From: Aselliscus stoliczkanus
Lineage: Eukaryota > Chordata > Mammalia > Chiroptera > Hipposideridae
DNA: 64,000 bases
NCBI GenBank assembly: GCA_033961575.1
Contig: CM066737.1
Span: 104,374,709 to 104,438,708, forward strand
Reading direction: 5' to 3'
Part shown: positions 35,846 to 48,539 of the stretch, piece after piece
How positions within the stretch are numbered: the stretch's first letter is position 1
How the letters are laid out: every line of letters begins with the position of its first letter
The notes under the pieces: generated by a model
The model's input: only the letters and a program-made list of their open reading frames with translations
The model's database searches: none
Told to the model about the DNA's origin: nothing
Program-made: the position numbers and the translations under genes

Positions 35846-35872
35846 GGGGGTGGGGGTGGGGGTGGGGGTGGG
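35846..35872 (+). repeat. G-rich (GGGGGT)n tract
   Basis: Four runs of five G and one of three G, separated by single T. It matches the pattern of a G-quadruplex on the coding strand of GPM6B intron 1 and therefore in its pre-mRNA. Confidence 0.9.
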
Positions 35873-36371
35873 TTTCATACAGGCTGACCAGATCTTTGCA
35901 AGGGAAAATGCCTCTTCCACTGTGCAGTTATTATAGTAGAGACCACCTCTTGCCAATCCCTCAACTTCCTTATACCCCCCTGGAAAAGTCCAGTGGTTCC
36001 AGTTTCCTTTGCCTTGATCTTTTCATGGTTTACTTTTTTGGTGTGACTTCCCAGTACAATTACATTTTTAGGACTTGGATAGTTAATCTTTCACCATCTG
36101 TTGCTTTTTTCTTATTTTTTCAGTTTTTAACTTCTTTAGCCAAGTAATACCCACATCTTCTCGAGGCCTACAGAAAATCAAGGGATGTGTGGCCACATGG
36201 ACAACCCCGTGTGATGCTGCCTTAGGGGCCTGGGCCTGAGATGATGGCAGTAGTGATAAAAGGAATAGTTAATGCTGCACCTGTGTTCAGTGGACTATTG
36301 TGCTTCATGTGTAGGGATACTTGGGGTTTCTGTAGATTGTGTTACACAGGTTTCAGAGTATAGTCTAGGAA

Positions 36372-36545
36372 TTTAGATGCTTTATTCTAAGTGTGGTCTG
36401 TGGACCAGCAGAATTGTCATCCTCCGGAAGCTTTTTACAAATGCAGAGTCTCAGGCCCCACCCCAGACCTGCTGAATGACAATCTGCTTTTTAACAAGAT
36501 TTCCAGATGGTTCCTGTGCATATGACCCTCGAGATCTACACATTT
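36372..36545. mobile_element. MER5A-type hAT relic
   Basis: AAGTGTGGTCTGTGGACCAG, AGTCTCAGGCCCCACCCCAG and AGACCTGCTGAATGACAATC fit a MER5A-like element. Confidence 0.65.
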
Positions 36546-37580
36546 TTATTTTGGGGAAAAAACAGCATTGCTTAAGGTATTCTCTCTATGTGAGGAGGCA
36601 TGCATAGAATTGCCAGCCATTAATGCCCTGAGTCTTGGGTGGTTTGAAGGACACTGACCTTGGATGCTCTTATCTACTTGTCTGAAAACATGCCTCCTCT
36701 TATTCTTGCTGAAGGAGAGTGGGGAGGGGCAGTGAAAATGGGAAAGGTTTCTTTGCTTGTGGCAAAGAGAGGGTGAGGAGAAAGTAGTTGATGGGAGCTT
36801 GGGAGAAATTCTTAAATGTCCTTCATCACGTTCTTAAATATAATCCAATGATGCGCAAGGTGCTGTTACTTAACAAAGGCTATTAGCTAATGGTCCAAGA
36901 ATGACTATTCACACACTGCGAAATCTGTAGTGCAGTAGCCAATCTGACAGGTAAGGAGTAGAAAAACCATCCCCTTGACCCATCACCAACTCCCCCCTCT
37001 ATCCATCTCCCAAATCCCAGTTGCTCTGATGCTTGGGTGAAGATGGCCATAGATAATTCTAAAGGTCCAAAGAGAGCGCCCTCTCACATACAGCAGATGG
37101 TGTGGGGAGAGAGCATGGGCGAATGTTCGCGTTTTGCTGAGAGTTTAGCAGGAAGCCCACGCATTGGGATTTTCATTGCAACAATGGATTCCTGAGCAGC
37201 CATGAAGGAGCAGGGATCTGGAGGGAGGGGAAAGGGAGGGAGGGACCAGCAAGCACATCTCACTTATTCACTGCTGTGACTCAGGTCACACTTTTGGTTC
37301 TGTGTAGTGACTTGAGAAGGCAGGCCCCCTGAGATCTCCAGCCTTCATCCCTCTGGTTGAGCCTGGGACTTGTCTCTCGCACATCCACTTTATAGAGTGA
37401 ACCCTGTAGGTATGAGTCCTAGGAAATGCTATGGGATTTTTGTTAGTGTTCTTTAGTGTTACTCTTTCCCAGTCTAAGGTTCTAAGGCTGCTAAGTTTGA
37501 GGTCTTTTCTGAAAACACTTGAAATGTATTTCAAGGAGGGGGAAAAATTAATCTTCTTGTGTGCATCATTCAGCCTCCAT
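36546..37580. other. Intron 1, unique sequence
   Basis: No exon or transposon recognised. Confidence 0.4.
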
Positions 37581-37583
37581 AGT

Positions 37584-37765
37584 GGTTGGGTATTTTTGTA
37601 AATACAGTTTTATTGGAACCAGCCACGCCCATTCATTTACAGATTGCTGGCTGCTTTCCTGCTACAACAACAAAATTGAGTGGTTGCAACCATATGCCCT
37701 GCAAAGCCAAAAATATTTACTAGCTGGCCCTTTGCAGAAAAAAAATGGCCAACCTGACTTTGAGT
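37584..37765 (-). mobile_element. hAT-Charlie non-autonomous relic
   Basis: Reverse copy of the family at 29462: CAGTTTTATTGGAACCAGCC and CTGGCCCTTTGCAGAAAA. Confidence 0.7.
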
Positions 37766-38199
37766 AATTGCATTCTGAGCACGCGCTGCAGATTCAATCT
37801 ACTTAGGGTAGGCAACACCTAAAAACTTTGCCAATTACTCAGTTCCCTAAAATCTTCTCTATCCAAGATCCCTCACCTACTTCTTTCCAGGCTCCTGAGT
37901 TTTTGCTCTCAAGGGGAGGGAGAGGGAAGGGGGGCCCCATTGTTCACAGGCTTTAGATGAAACCTCAGCCCTTCTCCAGAGGGTCCCTTGGCTCTTTCTG
38001 GTAGCTCAGCCCCCCTTCCCCCTTTCCCGGCCTCTTTCAGGTCCCGATAAATCAAGTCCTGTCAAATGGATGTCATGGAGCTGTTTTCATCAATTGTTCC
38101 ATTCAGTGTACTTCAGCAAGTTTTATTTTCTGTGATATGTAAAAGATCATTTATATTTTATTAAATGTAACATTGGGAGTCATTTCTATAAGTGATTTT

Positions 38200-38368
38200 T
38201 CAAAGTATGGGCCTCTGATACCCTGAATCAGAATCTCCTAGGAAACTGGTTACACATTCAGATTCCCAGGCCTCACCCACCCTCTTTGGGCTGGGGCCCA
38301 GGAATTGGTGTATTTTAATAAGCCCCCAGGCAATTCAGATGCACACTGAAGTCTGACCACCACTACTG
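38200..38368. mobile_element. MER5A-type hAT relic
   Basis: AATCAGAATCTCCTAGGAAA and GGGGCCCAGGAATTGGTGTA match the MER5A pattern. Confidence 0.65.
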
Positions 38369-38664
38369 TATACATAGAGGATCATAACCTTGATTAAGGA
38401 AATAGCCCTTTATTTATAACATCTTCTGTAAAATGTTATTTCCGTTCAAAATACCTTTCTGAAGAACAATGTGAACTTGAAATTCATAGGCACCTTGGAT
38501 TACATATTTACTATCAAGATACCCAAAGCCAAGTCACCACATCCTTAGCAGATGGTGCTGTTGAATTTGAAGCTAACTCCTCCTGATCTTTTCATATTGT
38601 CATTGCATCTTTGTGTATTTAAAAAAATGCCTAAGTTGTGTCATAGAACTGTAGGCTAATACCA

Positions 38665-38989
38665 GTGTGTTAGTTATCTATTGTGCATAACAAATGAATA
38701 TTAACCTTAGCAGCTAGAAACAGCAACATATATTATCTCAGTTTCTGTAGGTTGGGAGCCTGGGCTCAGCATATCTGTCTCTGGGTCTCATCGGAAGCCC
38801 TAACCAGGAATCATCCACTTCCCAGCTCACTCCTGTGGTTGTGGGCGGGACTCAGTTCCTCACAGCCTGTTGGCACAAGACCTCTATTGATTCCTTACCA
38901 TGTGGGCTTTCCTATAGCTCCCTCATGGCATGGCAGCTGGTTTCATCAGAGAGAGCAAGTGAGTGGGTAAGAGTGTGTGCGTGCGTGCA

Positions 38990-39061
<72 letters not shown>

Positions 39062-39220
39062 CACACTTGATAGCTTGATCACAACACAGAAGTCATAGTC
39101 TTTTGAAACCTGATCAGGGAAACAAGTCACTAGGTCCAGCCCACACTCAGGGAGAGGGACTGACAAAGGGTGTGACTATCAGGAGATGGGGACCACTGGG
39201 GGTGTCTTAGAAGGCTGCTG
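38665..39220. repeat. Old interspersed repeat (family uncertain) interrupted by a microsatellite
   Basis: TGTTAGTTATCTATTGTGCA, TATCTCAGTTTCTGTAGGTT and TCATGGCATGGCAGCTGGTT are phrases of a common old mammalian repeat. I cannot assign its family with confidence. Confidence 0.45.
38976..39058 (+). repeat. Compound microsatellite (TG)n(AG)n
   Basis: Degenerate GTGC/GTGT units, then about 15 TG units to 39022, then about 18 AG units. Confidence 0.95.
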
Positions 39221-39445
39221 GCCACAAGCTCTGTAATGGTTTCAAAGTGTGAATGCACCCTAATGACAGTAGCCCCTTCCCTTACCTGTTACCAAGTAGG
39301 GGGAGCCTGCGGATGCATCCCCCCCACCATCCAGGCTGATATGGCTCCTGCCTTTGGCTGCCAATCATTAATTCCCAAAAGGGGTTCGCAACCTTTTAAA
39401 ATTACTCGTATCTTTTGTGAAAATTGAACTTAAGACGCAGGTCTT

Positions 39446-39760
39446 TTTTTTTCTAACTTTTTTGAGGTATAATTGACATGCATAAACTGTATATATGTAT
39501 TTAAAGTAGCCTATTTGATAAGTTTTGACATATGTATGTGCGCAAGCAAGATGGTGACGTGTCCATCAATCCCAGAGTTTCCCCAGGTCCCTCTACAAGC
39601 CCTCCCTGTCACCTACCCTCTCCAAGCAACCACTGATTTACTTTCTGTATCTCTAGATCCTTTTACATTTTCTGGAATGACCCTTATGAAGATTTGTTCC
39701 CATGAATTCCCTCACTGTTTCTCACCAAGCCATTCCCATAAGATGTTGTGTGACACTGGC
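39446..39760 (-). repeat. L1 fragment, antisense
   Basis: TTTTGAGGTATAATTGACAT, TTGATAAGTTTTGACATATG and AAGCAACCACTGATTTACTT are antisense L1M phrases. Confidence 0.75.
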
Positions 39761-39764
39761 TGCT

Positions 39765-40435
39765 TAATAGCTCTAAGCTTTGTCTGCTTTTCCTCCTTCC
39801 TGCCTCCATCGGCCACACCCTGTGCACTTGGAATAAAACTCAAAAGACCCATTCTGCTACCACCTATAGCGGAAGAGTTTATGTTGCATCCACTCCAATC
39901 CAGCCTACACCCCAGGGCCAGATGAACCTTTTAAAAGCATACCTGGGATCATGTCAGTCGCCTGCTCACAAACCTTCCCTGCCTGCAAAATGAAGTCCCC
40001 GAGGCTGCAGGGAGAGTCCCACCTGCTTTTCCGGTGTCTCCTCTCACACTGTCCTGGCATCCTTGATAAACTCAGCCACACCCGGAGCTATCCCCATGTG
40101 CCACTCACCACGCTGGTCCTGCTCCCCATCCTTCATGCTTTGCCATCTGTCCTAGCCATGGGTTCCTCCTGTTCTTCAAGGCCTGTCTACACTCCTGCCA
40201 CTACACACCCTTTAATCAGCTCCTCGTACTAGACCAAGGAGATCTGTGCCTACTTCACTCCCCATGTCCCCGAGTCTCTTGATGATTCTACTGTAATCAC
40301 TTCTTGTGTGTTTCTGTCCCCCACGCCGCTCCAAAGGGTCAGTGCCGGGAGGGCACAGCAAACCCCTGCCATCCCAAGTACAGTGCCTGCCATAGAGCAG
40401 CAGTTCAACGCTCATTGAATTCAGTGAAATTCAGG
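39765..40435 (-). repeat. L2 fragment, antisense
   Basis: CTGCCTGCAAAATGAAGTCC, GCCTGTCTACACTCCTGCCA and AGTACAGTGCCTGCCATAGA, ending ACGCTCATTGAATTCA, match the 3' part of L2 in reverse. Confidence 0.7.
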
Positions 40436-40439
40436 AAGG

Positions 40440-41050
40440 CATAGACGCTGTTGCCCAGATGGTCAAGGAGGTTGAGTGCTGCCAACGCTTAATAGTGCAG
40501 ATAGTTCTCACATTTCTTGAACACCCTACAGAGCTCCATGCTCTTAAAATCTGTGGCATCCGAACTTAGAGCTAGCTTCTCCTACTCACCATCGGGTTCC
40601 CGGATTCTTTGCTCCCGCACCTCATTAGGCTACAAGCACACACATGGTCTTTAGGAAAACCAAAGCCAGTTTCCACAGAGGCAAAGACTAACAAATGTCT
40701 GTTCCTTAAATTTGTTCTCACCATGTGAATATATCTTTACTTTTATGTAATAACTTATTGTCTACTGCTCACACCATATTGAAAATGTTAGAAGCTAATG
40801 TATTGTCAGATTTTAATCTACTTAATAGATCTTAGGAAAGCTTTTTAAAAGGCTCTGCTGAAAACCAACTCCCTTTATGTTATTAAAAATAGTTTCAGCA
40901 TTCTTAGCATTATATAGCTGAACTTTGACACTAACTATGCTAAGAGGGTCAAGGGAGAATTGAGGAGCCACCTGTCGATCATTTAAGTGATTTCTCACTT
41001 AGCTCTTTAACAGGGATCCCCTTCCATTGACTTTGTGATACCTTCTTAAT
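40440..41050. other. Intron 1, unique sequence
   Basis: No exon or transposon recognised. Confidence 0.4.
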
Positions 41051-41054
41051 GCGT

Positions 41055-42525
41055 TTATGCCAGTGGCTCATAGGCTTTCAGGGGTTAGGTCCCTTTACAT
41101 TCTTAAAAATAATTGAAACCCCGAAAAGTTTTTGCTCATGTAGGTTATATATGTAAATATTTTCTTGTTGGAAATTGTCAGAGAAACTTATGCTTAAATA
41201 ACTCACTTATTATTTATTTAAAATAATAAACCCATTACATGTTACCATAAATAATATTTAGGAAAGATAGTTCTTTTCCAAAACAAAATAAAACTTCAGT
41301 GAGGGCAATGGTACCATTTTACACTTTTGCAAATCTCTAATATCTGGCTTAATATTAGACAGCTGGATTCTTACACGTGCCTCTACATTCATTCAAAGGC
41401 ATCTTGGGGCATCTAGTTTGGTTGAAATATATGAAGAAAACTCAGCGTCCCACAGATAATAGTCGTTGGAGAGGGAAGGAGTATTTCAATGGCCTTTTCA
41501 TGTATTTGTAAAACTCTTCTTGATAATAATTTTCAACAAGTGGTGGTTTCTTAAAGATTATTTGTTATGTAGAATCTGAAGCCATATCAATAAACTTTTT
41601 GTACTGTGTTCCATTAAAATCTGTTGCTCTATCTTGGCTCTGTATTTAAGAGCAATTTTGTAACATCACACATTGGTCATTTGAAAAATACTGGTTCTGG
41701 GCCAGCCGAGTGGCGCGGTGGTTAAGCGCTGGCTTGGGAAGCCAGCGGCCCCGGTTTGGGTCCCACATATGAGGGCCAGTAACACTGCCCTCAAAAAAAA
41801 GAAAAATATTGGTTCTCTGAGTTGTGCAGATCTTTCAAATGTTGACACATTTCATTGTACCAGATCAAAAAAGTCACATTTGTTAATATTACCACCAATT
41901 TCATTAAGAAGCTTTTCAAGTATTAAGAAGCTGGCACTTTACTATGGCAGGTGCAAGTTTTCCAAAATTGATTGGCAGCAGATACTATCAGTTGTTTTCT
42001 TTGACATGACAAGTTCACTTGGATCATTTCTGTGAACATTTCTGCCAGATACCCAAGTCTCAATAACTGTAGCTTGTCAGCCATTTTTTTCAAAGGAAAA
42101 AAAATGTGGTGTTGCAAACACACACAAAAGGTGCTAGTTCAGATACTAACTCAGTCACAGAAGAACTTTGCTTCCAGACAACCATCATACTTTGGTACCC
42201 AGCAGAAGTGCTTTCTGCATCCTTCCCATTTCATCACACAGAATTTTCAAATTTAATAACATTTAAATACTAAAATGTATCATTTTTCCTGCAGTCAGGA
42301 CATCTTGAAGTGAAACTGTCCATTTTGATTTGATCTTGTTACTGTGAGTACATGGTGGTGAAGAATGCATGGCTGCTCAGTACACTTGGGTGCCACTGTC
42401 TGAATCGTGCTAAGCCACCAGCGCATTTACTGTGTACATGGCAACACGGTGAATTCAATAACATCTTAGTGCTATTATGAAAGAGTGTGGGCCTCACAGA
42501 CCTCCTGAAAGAGTCTCCCACAGCT
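41055..42525. mobile_element. Long hAT-Charlie remnant, split by a SINE
   Basis: Begins near GCCAGTGGCTCATAGGCTTT with GGTCCCTTTACATTCTTAAA and ends near CCTCCTGAAAGAGTCTCCCA, the two ends of a Charlie-type hAT element whose interior (about 1.3 kb) is AT-rich and without an intact frame. A type A SINE at 41699-41800 interrupts it. Family-level assignment is from memory of the end sequences. Confidence 0.6.
41699..41800 (+). repeat. tRNA-derived SINE, type A, inside hAT remnant
   Basis: GGGCCAGCCGAGTGGCGCGG start and A-run tail; 16-base duplication GAAAAATAYTGGTTCT at 41683-41698 and 41801-41816 with one mismatch. Confidence 0.9.
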
Positions 42526-42544
42526 GCACAGACACACACACCCC

Positions 42545-42732
42545 TTGGACAACCCCGTTTTGTGCCCTTGTGGCCCAGTGTGGGGCTGGTGGACTGGCAG
42601 AATGGAATCGCCACCTGGCAGTGGTAAGAATGCCCAGGCCTCTCCCCACACCTCCCTAAATAAGAATCTGCATTTTCACAAGATTCCCCAGGGAATTTAT
42701 CTGCACATTAAATCTGAGAAGCCCTGCTCTTT
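42545..42732. mobile_element. MER5A-like relic (diverged)
   Basis: TAAGAATCTGCATTTTCACA and TCTGAGAAGCCCTGCTC fit the right half of MER5A; the left half is poorly matched. Confidence 0.45.
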
Positions 42733-43040
42733 AACAGAAATCTGCAAACTTCTCCTGTAAAGGGCCAGATGGTAAATATCTGTGGCAACCACTCAACTGC
42801 CTTTGTAGCTTGGAAATAGCCAAACACAGTATACAAATGAGTGTGGCTGTGTTACAATAAAACTTTATTTATGGACTCGGAAATTTAAATTTCATATACT
42901 TTTCAGTGGCATGAAATATTCTCCTTTGAGGTTTTCTTTTCTTCTTTTTTTTTCAGTCATTTAGAAATGTAAAAAAGCATTCTTGGCCATGTGGAGAGCT
43001 GTGTGTGGCCCATGGGCCACAGTTTGCTGACCCTGCTCTA
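42733..43040 (+). mobile_element. hAT-Charlie non-autonomous relic
   Basis: ATCTGCAAACTTCTCCTGTA, then AAGGGCCAGATGGTAAATAT, GTGTTACAATAAAACTTTAT, and the right end CCCATGGGCCACAGTTTGCT. It is the longest copy of this family in the window. Confidence 0.75.
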
Positions 43041-43044
43041 TAAT

Positions 43045-43250
43045 ACTTGTTCTCCAACCTGGGTGCTCATTGAAATCACCTGGGGAACTTTATTTTTTAA
43101 AATAGAAACTCCTCTCATTTCTGAGTCCCACCCCCAGAAATTCTGATTTAATTGGTCTGAGGTGAACTCTGGGCATTGGGGCTTTCAGATGCTCTCCAGA
43201 TAATTGTAACATGCAGCAAAACTTGGGAACCTCTGCTCTATAGTATTTTT
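43045..43250. mobile_element. MER5A-type hAT relic
   Basis: GCTCATTGAAATCACCTGGG, CCACCCCCAGAAATTCTGAT and AACTTGGGAACCTCTGCTC. Confidence 0.7.
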
Positions 43251-43324
43251 AAAGTTTGTTTTAATTGTAGAATTTGGCAGTAACACTTGGTGTCTCAGAC
43301 CAGGATTGTGCATTGTAACCTTAG

Positions 43325-43572
43325 AACGGTGTTTCTCACCCTTGGCACTAGTGACGTTTCGTATCCCATCATGCTTTGTTGCGGGGAGATGGGCAGGGGT
43401 GGGGCTGTTGTGCTGTGTCCTGTACCCTGTGGGGTGTTGAGCAGCATTCCTGACCTTTACTCACTGGAGCCAGTAGCACCCCTTCCCCCTGTTGTGATGA
43501 CCAAAAATATTTCCAGACATTGCAGAGCATCCCCTGGGGGTACAGTCACACTCTACTGGGAACCACTACTTG
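43325..43572 (-). mobile_element. MER20-type hAT relic
   Basis: GTGTTTCTCACCCTTGGCAC, TGTGGGGTGTTGAGCAGCAT and CAAAAATATTTCCAGACATT fit MER20 in reverse. Confidence 0.65.
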
Positions 43573-43765
43573 ACCATCTTAGAACCAGGGAGGTCTCTGT
43601 TGGCTGACATTCACTTTTGCTTCTTTTAAATAGGATTCTCTCTGCCTCCATTTTCCTGATGCTGGTTGTTTCAAAGTTGTAAACCTTGGTTATTCCTCTT
43701 TCCTATTGAGTTTTGTGACTCATTAGGAATCAGTAAAGTAGCAAGGAAGGCCGTGTGTAGAACGT

Positions 43766-43787
43766 GGTGGTGGTGGTGGTGGTGGTG

Positions 43788-43852
<65 letters not shown>
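43766..43852 (+). repeat. Compound microsatellite (GGT)n(GT)n(GA)n
   Basis: About 8 GGT units, then about 9 GT units, then about 22 GA units. Confidence 0.95.
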
Positions 43853-43856
<4 letters not shown>

Positions 43857-43859
43857 ATT

Positions 43860-45000
43860 GACATTGATTGATTCCCTGGGGAAGAATCCGAGCTCCTGTC
43901 CCCCCTGGCCCTCTTTCTGAGCCAGCATTAAATCTGCAGCCAGGATCACAGACAACTCAGGGCAAATCGCTGGGCCGTTATGAACTCACAGCCATGGCAA
44001 CGGCCATCCGCAAGCCCTAGGACAAAACGTTTTATTTTGTTGTTCTGCACAAAAGGTTCTAGAGATGCTGGAGACAAACTGGCCATTGAGGGTGAGAGGC
44101 ATTGATGTGTATTTTTTCTCCCTACTATGTGGTTTATATTTAAATTGTCTTCAGCTAATGCACACTGGAGTTTTTGTGTGACTCAAAACCTAAAACTCAA
44201 AATTCTCTTTAGCCAGAGAGCCCAGCTAAGTGAAGGCTTAAGACATTATTAACTTAAGAGGTTTGGAGAGTTTAGTGAGAGGTATTGAGAATTACTAGTA
44301 AAACGTAAAACGTGCTAGCAGAAGTGGCATTGATTTTTCTCTTTTTTTTTCTTTTTTTACTTGAGTAGATCACAGTCGTCAAAAAAATGCTTTCTTTGCC
44401 TTTTCTGGTTTGTGTTAACTAATGTTGTCCTTGCTGGTCTGAAGCTTGGGAAAACTTGAGTGTAGATTTGCAGGAGTATCCAAGAAAAGCATTGATCTTC
44501 CTTAGCTAGCATAAACTTGTAACAGTGTGGTGCTCTGCTGATGCTTGGCACCTCCTCCGTATTTAAAAACATCAGCCTTGCCTGTGACTTCTCACACTGG
44601 GGACAGCCTGAATCACAGATCCAGTCCTTTGTCTGTATGGGCACACTCAGCACCATGGTGGGGTGGGGTGCGGGAATAAATCTGGTTTCCCAGACCCTGT
44701 CTGTGGCGTGGCACTAAAGCATCTTTGTCCAAAATTCTGAGGTTAACAGTATTTGCTTGGCTCAGAAAAAGCCCTCTCGTTTCACTCTTTTCAAGACAGC
44801 TGAACAACTTGGAACATTTTGTTTTCTGCACTGCAGCCCCTGGAACTTGCCATTTGATTTGCAAGTGGCTACAGTTATGGCCAAGCCCAGCGGGCCACCT
44901 CTTAAGGGGAAAACACCAAACACAGTTGAACACAAAACAGGCACTTCAAACGGGCTCAGGACATGCCTTCATAGACTGGGAAGATGGGACTGTTGACTAG
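43860..45000. other. Intron 1, unique sequence
   Basis: No exon supported. Overlapping frames on both strands near 44613-45000 have no family signature. Confidence 0.35.
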
Positions 45001-45001
45001 A

Positions 45002-45175
45002 AATGGGCTTCTCAAATTTTCCTGTGCACATAAATCACCTGGGAGGCTTGTGAAAATGCAGATTCTCATTCAGCTGTCTGGGGTGCGGTCTGAGCTGCCG
45101 CATGTCCCCCAAGCTCCCTGCTGAAGCCGGTACTGCTAATCCAGGGATCACACTTAGCAAAGCAAAGGGTCTAAA
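45002..45175. mobile_element. MER5A-type hAT relic
   Basis: CATAAATCACCTGGGAGGCT and GTGAAAATGCAGATTCTCAT, in the usual order for MER5A. Confidence 0.6.
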
Positions 45176-45459
45176 ACACTTCCAATGATACATGGTCCAT
45201 TCATATCTTTTCTTGACCTCTGGAAGTTTTCATTGCTATCTATATAGAAGCGGACAGGATCCATCTTTAGTTCTTCTGAGCTACAGACCCACATATCCAA
45301 ACGCCTACCAGAAATCCTCCCTTAAGATGACATCCAATCACCTCAACCTTAGCACATGTAAAACAGAACTCAACACCTTTGTCCTCAAAGCCTAGCCCTC
45401 CTCTGGTCAACCCTAACTTAGGGAACAACACAATTTCCATCCGGTTATACGTGCCAGGC

Positions 45460-46215
45460 ATTTAGGAGTTATCCTAAGTACTCACCAATCCATCCCCAAC
45501 CCCATGATCCGATCCACGCCAAGATGTGCGCATTTGACATCTTAATCATCTCTCAGACCCATCGGTTTCTTCCACTTCCACCACGTTTGCCTTGGTTCAA
45601 GCTCCTGGCATCTTTTGTCTGAACATTACACTGAGTTCCTTCTAATTTCCACTTCCTTTGTTCCCATCACATCAGCCCCAGTGATCTTTTACAAGCGTAG
45701 TCTATTCCCTGTAGTTAAAAATGCTCAATAGCTTCAAATGATTCTGAAGATCCTTGAGGTGGCCTAGAAAGGTGGCTTCAGGATCCCTAAGTGGTCTGCC
45801 TCTGCTAGATCCCTCCAGCCTGCTTTGCTGTGTACTGTGTTCTGGCTTCTCTCGTGCCCAGGAAAGCGCCTTGCTCTTTTCCACCACAGAGCTTTTGTTC
45901 CTTCTGTTCCTGGAACACCCTCCCCAACCCATCCATCTGTCCCTTTACCCTTCATATTTAAGATCTGCAAGCCGTCCTGGGCCAGCCCCCAGGAGCCCAA
46001 GTAAGTCCCCATTGTTTGCTCTCCTAGCACTTCTGAGCTTTACATTTGGTTAATGTCCGTTTCCCCCATAGACTATAAACTCCATTGGAGTATAGACCAC
46101 GCCTATCTTAGATCACCATTTAGTTCCCAGCACCCAGCCCGGTGCTTCGGACATTGTAGACACTTGGTGTGCACTGAGTGCTCGCTAATTGAATGAAATG
46201 GAATGAGTGAATGGA
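45460..46215 (-). repeat. L2 fragment, antisense
   Basis: TTCCTTCTGTTCCTGGAACA, GACTATAAACTCCATTGGAG and CTCGCTAATTGAATGAAATG mark a long antisense L2 3' region ending in the terminal TGAA-type repeat. Confidence 0.75.
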
Positions 46216-46724
46216 CAGCTGCTCCCTCCCTACCAATGCTGTCATCCTCACCCATATCTGTTACTCTGCTTAAGTGGCAGCTTCAATTAACCAAGACCTT
46301 TAAGACACCCCAATACCCAACATGTTGATAACAGCAAGGTTATGGGAAGACTTTCTCTTGTGTGAGTGAGGGCTGAGCTGTGCCTTCAGATGAACAAATG
46401 CTAACTGCTTCTTTGAAATAAGTTACAGGTGATCTAACATTAGTTCTTTGGTTCTGTTGAGTATTTTAATAACTGACTCATTAGCTATGCATGGTTCTTT
46501 ATAGCCTGATGTCTAATATCTTGAAGGCCATTGTTTCACATGTATTATCCAGGTTTTTAATTGTTTCAGTCAGGAGAATAAATTAGGTCCCTATTACTCC
46601 ATCTTGGCCAGCAGCCAGGAATCATTTTATGGAGTTAGATTTTTATTATGGTGGAATTTGGATGGTAATAAAAGTAAGTAGGTGGAACTGACTCCGTAAA
46701 AGACCTTGCATGGTTCCTTAGGAC

Positions 46725-46905
46725 AGTGGTTCTCAAATTTGAGCCTGTGTGAGAATCGCCTGAAAGGCTTGTTAAAACACACATTTCTTGGCCCACCCTC
46801 TTCCTGAGTTTCTCATTCAGTTGTTCTGGGTGGGGCCCCCAAATCTGCATTTTCCATATGTTCATAGGTGATGCTGATGCTGCTGGTTCTGATATCACAA
46901 TCTGA
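46725..46905 (+). mobile_element. MER5A hAT relic, near full length
   Basis: CAGTGGTTCTCAAATTTGAG at the left, GGTGGGGCCCCCAAATCTGC and GGTGATGCTGATGCTGCTGG at the right. The best MER5A match in the window. Confidence 0.8.
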
Positions 46906-46917
46906 ATATCAGTCCTT

Positions 46918-47110
46918 CCGGATATGAGTCTGAAAACTTTTTCTATAAATAGTAAATATTTCAGGCTTTGTAAGCCATACGCTTTCTGTCACAGCTACCC
47001 AACTCTGCCATTGTAGGGGAAAACATAGCCGCGATTTATAAATGAATGAGCGTAAGTTGCGTTCCAATAAAATTTATTTGCAAAAATATAGGGTGACCCC
47101 TGGGTTGGAG
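46918..47110 (+). mobile_element. hAT-Charlie non-autonomous relic
   Basis: GTAAATATTTCAGGCTTTGT and GCGTTCCAATAAAATTTATT. It directly follows the MER5A copy. Confidence 0.7.
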
Positions 47111-47114
47111 AACT

Positions 47115-48535
47115 GAGCTAATTAATGACACTGATGGATACTATAGTGGATAACGGCTACTCCCTTTTTCAGAGTGAAGGGAAATCATTAATTAGTCCCC
47201 TTATATAGTTTGATGGTTGCTGTATTCAGGATGATATGGTATGCAAGGCGATGTCTGCCTTTCTAGGCTGTATTTCTATGTAATACTGTGAAATGAAACA
47301 GAACACTACTGTGACATATAAAGTAGAAAAACCCTCTTGCGTCCTCCCATGTAAATATACCCTGAACTGGCTCCATAATTTGCAGGCCCAATGCAAAATG
47401 AAAATTCAGACACTCTTGTTGAAAGACTAAGCATTTCAAGATGGCAGTCGCAGAGCATTAACCCAAGCTAAGGACACCACAGACTACACAGATAGCACAC
47501 CTAGGAGACCAGCCTGAACCCATATCATCATCATGGTCTCCACCACCACCTCTGCCACATGCATACCTGCACGTTTTTCAAGTCAAGAATGCTGTTAATG
47601 TGAGGACACTAACAGCATTGATAACCATATTTAGAAAAGTATATTTAGGTTTTTCTTACTAACTTTTTGCAGCAGTTTGGGTTTCTCTGAGATAAGCATG
47701 TGACATAGGACCAAACTGCCCAGTATTCAATGATACCTTACACACTGTGCATAGAGATAGCTTCTAGCCTGACACAGAAGGTATAGTGGGGAGTGATCCA
47801 TTTATAAATGGTTGGAAATCCACCACACATACAATTTTAGCCCTGCAGATAACTGGTCGACCAAACTAGAATAAGCGATGCATCCAGCTGTATTATTTCC
47901 TATACATTTTTCCCCGTGCTGTGTCCCATAAGCTTCTCCTCACGTCGGCCGGCAGGGGCTAGAAGAGCTTTATCTGTGCACGTGGAACAATGATGACCAA
48001 TATGGTGACTTCTACAGGAGCCAGAGTTCCTATAGCCACAGATAAAACCAGCTGATGAAAACGTGAGAGCATTGGCATCTGCTGAGAGACTATGACTCGT
48101 TGAAGTGATCCCCCACATTCTTGAGTCCCTGGTTTTCCCTGCTGTTATAAAACCAAACCCACAGCATGGGGCATACGGAGTCCTTGAGAGAGATAAGTTG
48201 GAGGGAAACTTTAGTCTTGATCCAGTGGTGAATTTGAGACTGAAGAATAGCAGTCTTCCAACCCTACTTGTCTTTTTGAGTCAGGGAGCGGCGTGGAATT
48301 TCCTCTGAAAAAAGCAGAATGCTCCAAGCCTTTGGATGAAAGCATTTTGAAGCAGTAACTGTGGATCTGGAAGGATGAGTTATATAGTTAAAGGGCAAGT
48401 GTGCTAGGCGGTAACACCAAACCTAACTCCAAATGACGAGGAAGGATGTGGGTTTATTTTTTTTTAAATATCTCCCCAAAACCATTCAGAAATGAATGAG
48501 CATTTTATCAGATTACATGTCAGTGTCACCTTGTC
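47115..48535. other. Intron 1, unique sequence
   Basis: No exon or transposon recognised. Confidence 0.4.
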
Positions 48536-48539
48536 ATGT

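Noticed and set aside
39473..39925. 150-codon open frame in intron 1
   Set aside because: It falls within antisense L1 and L2 relics.
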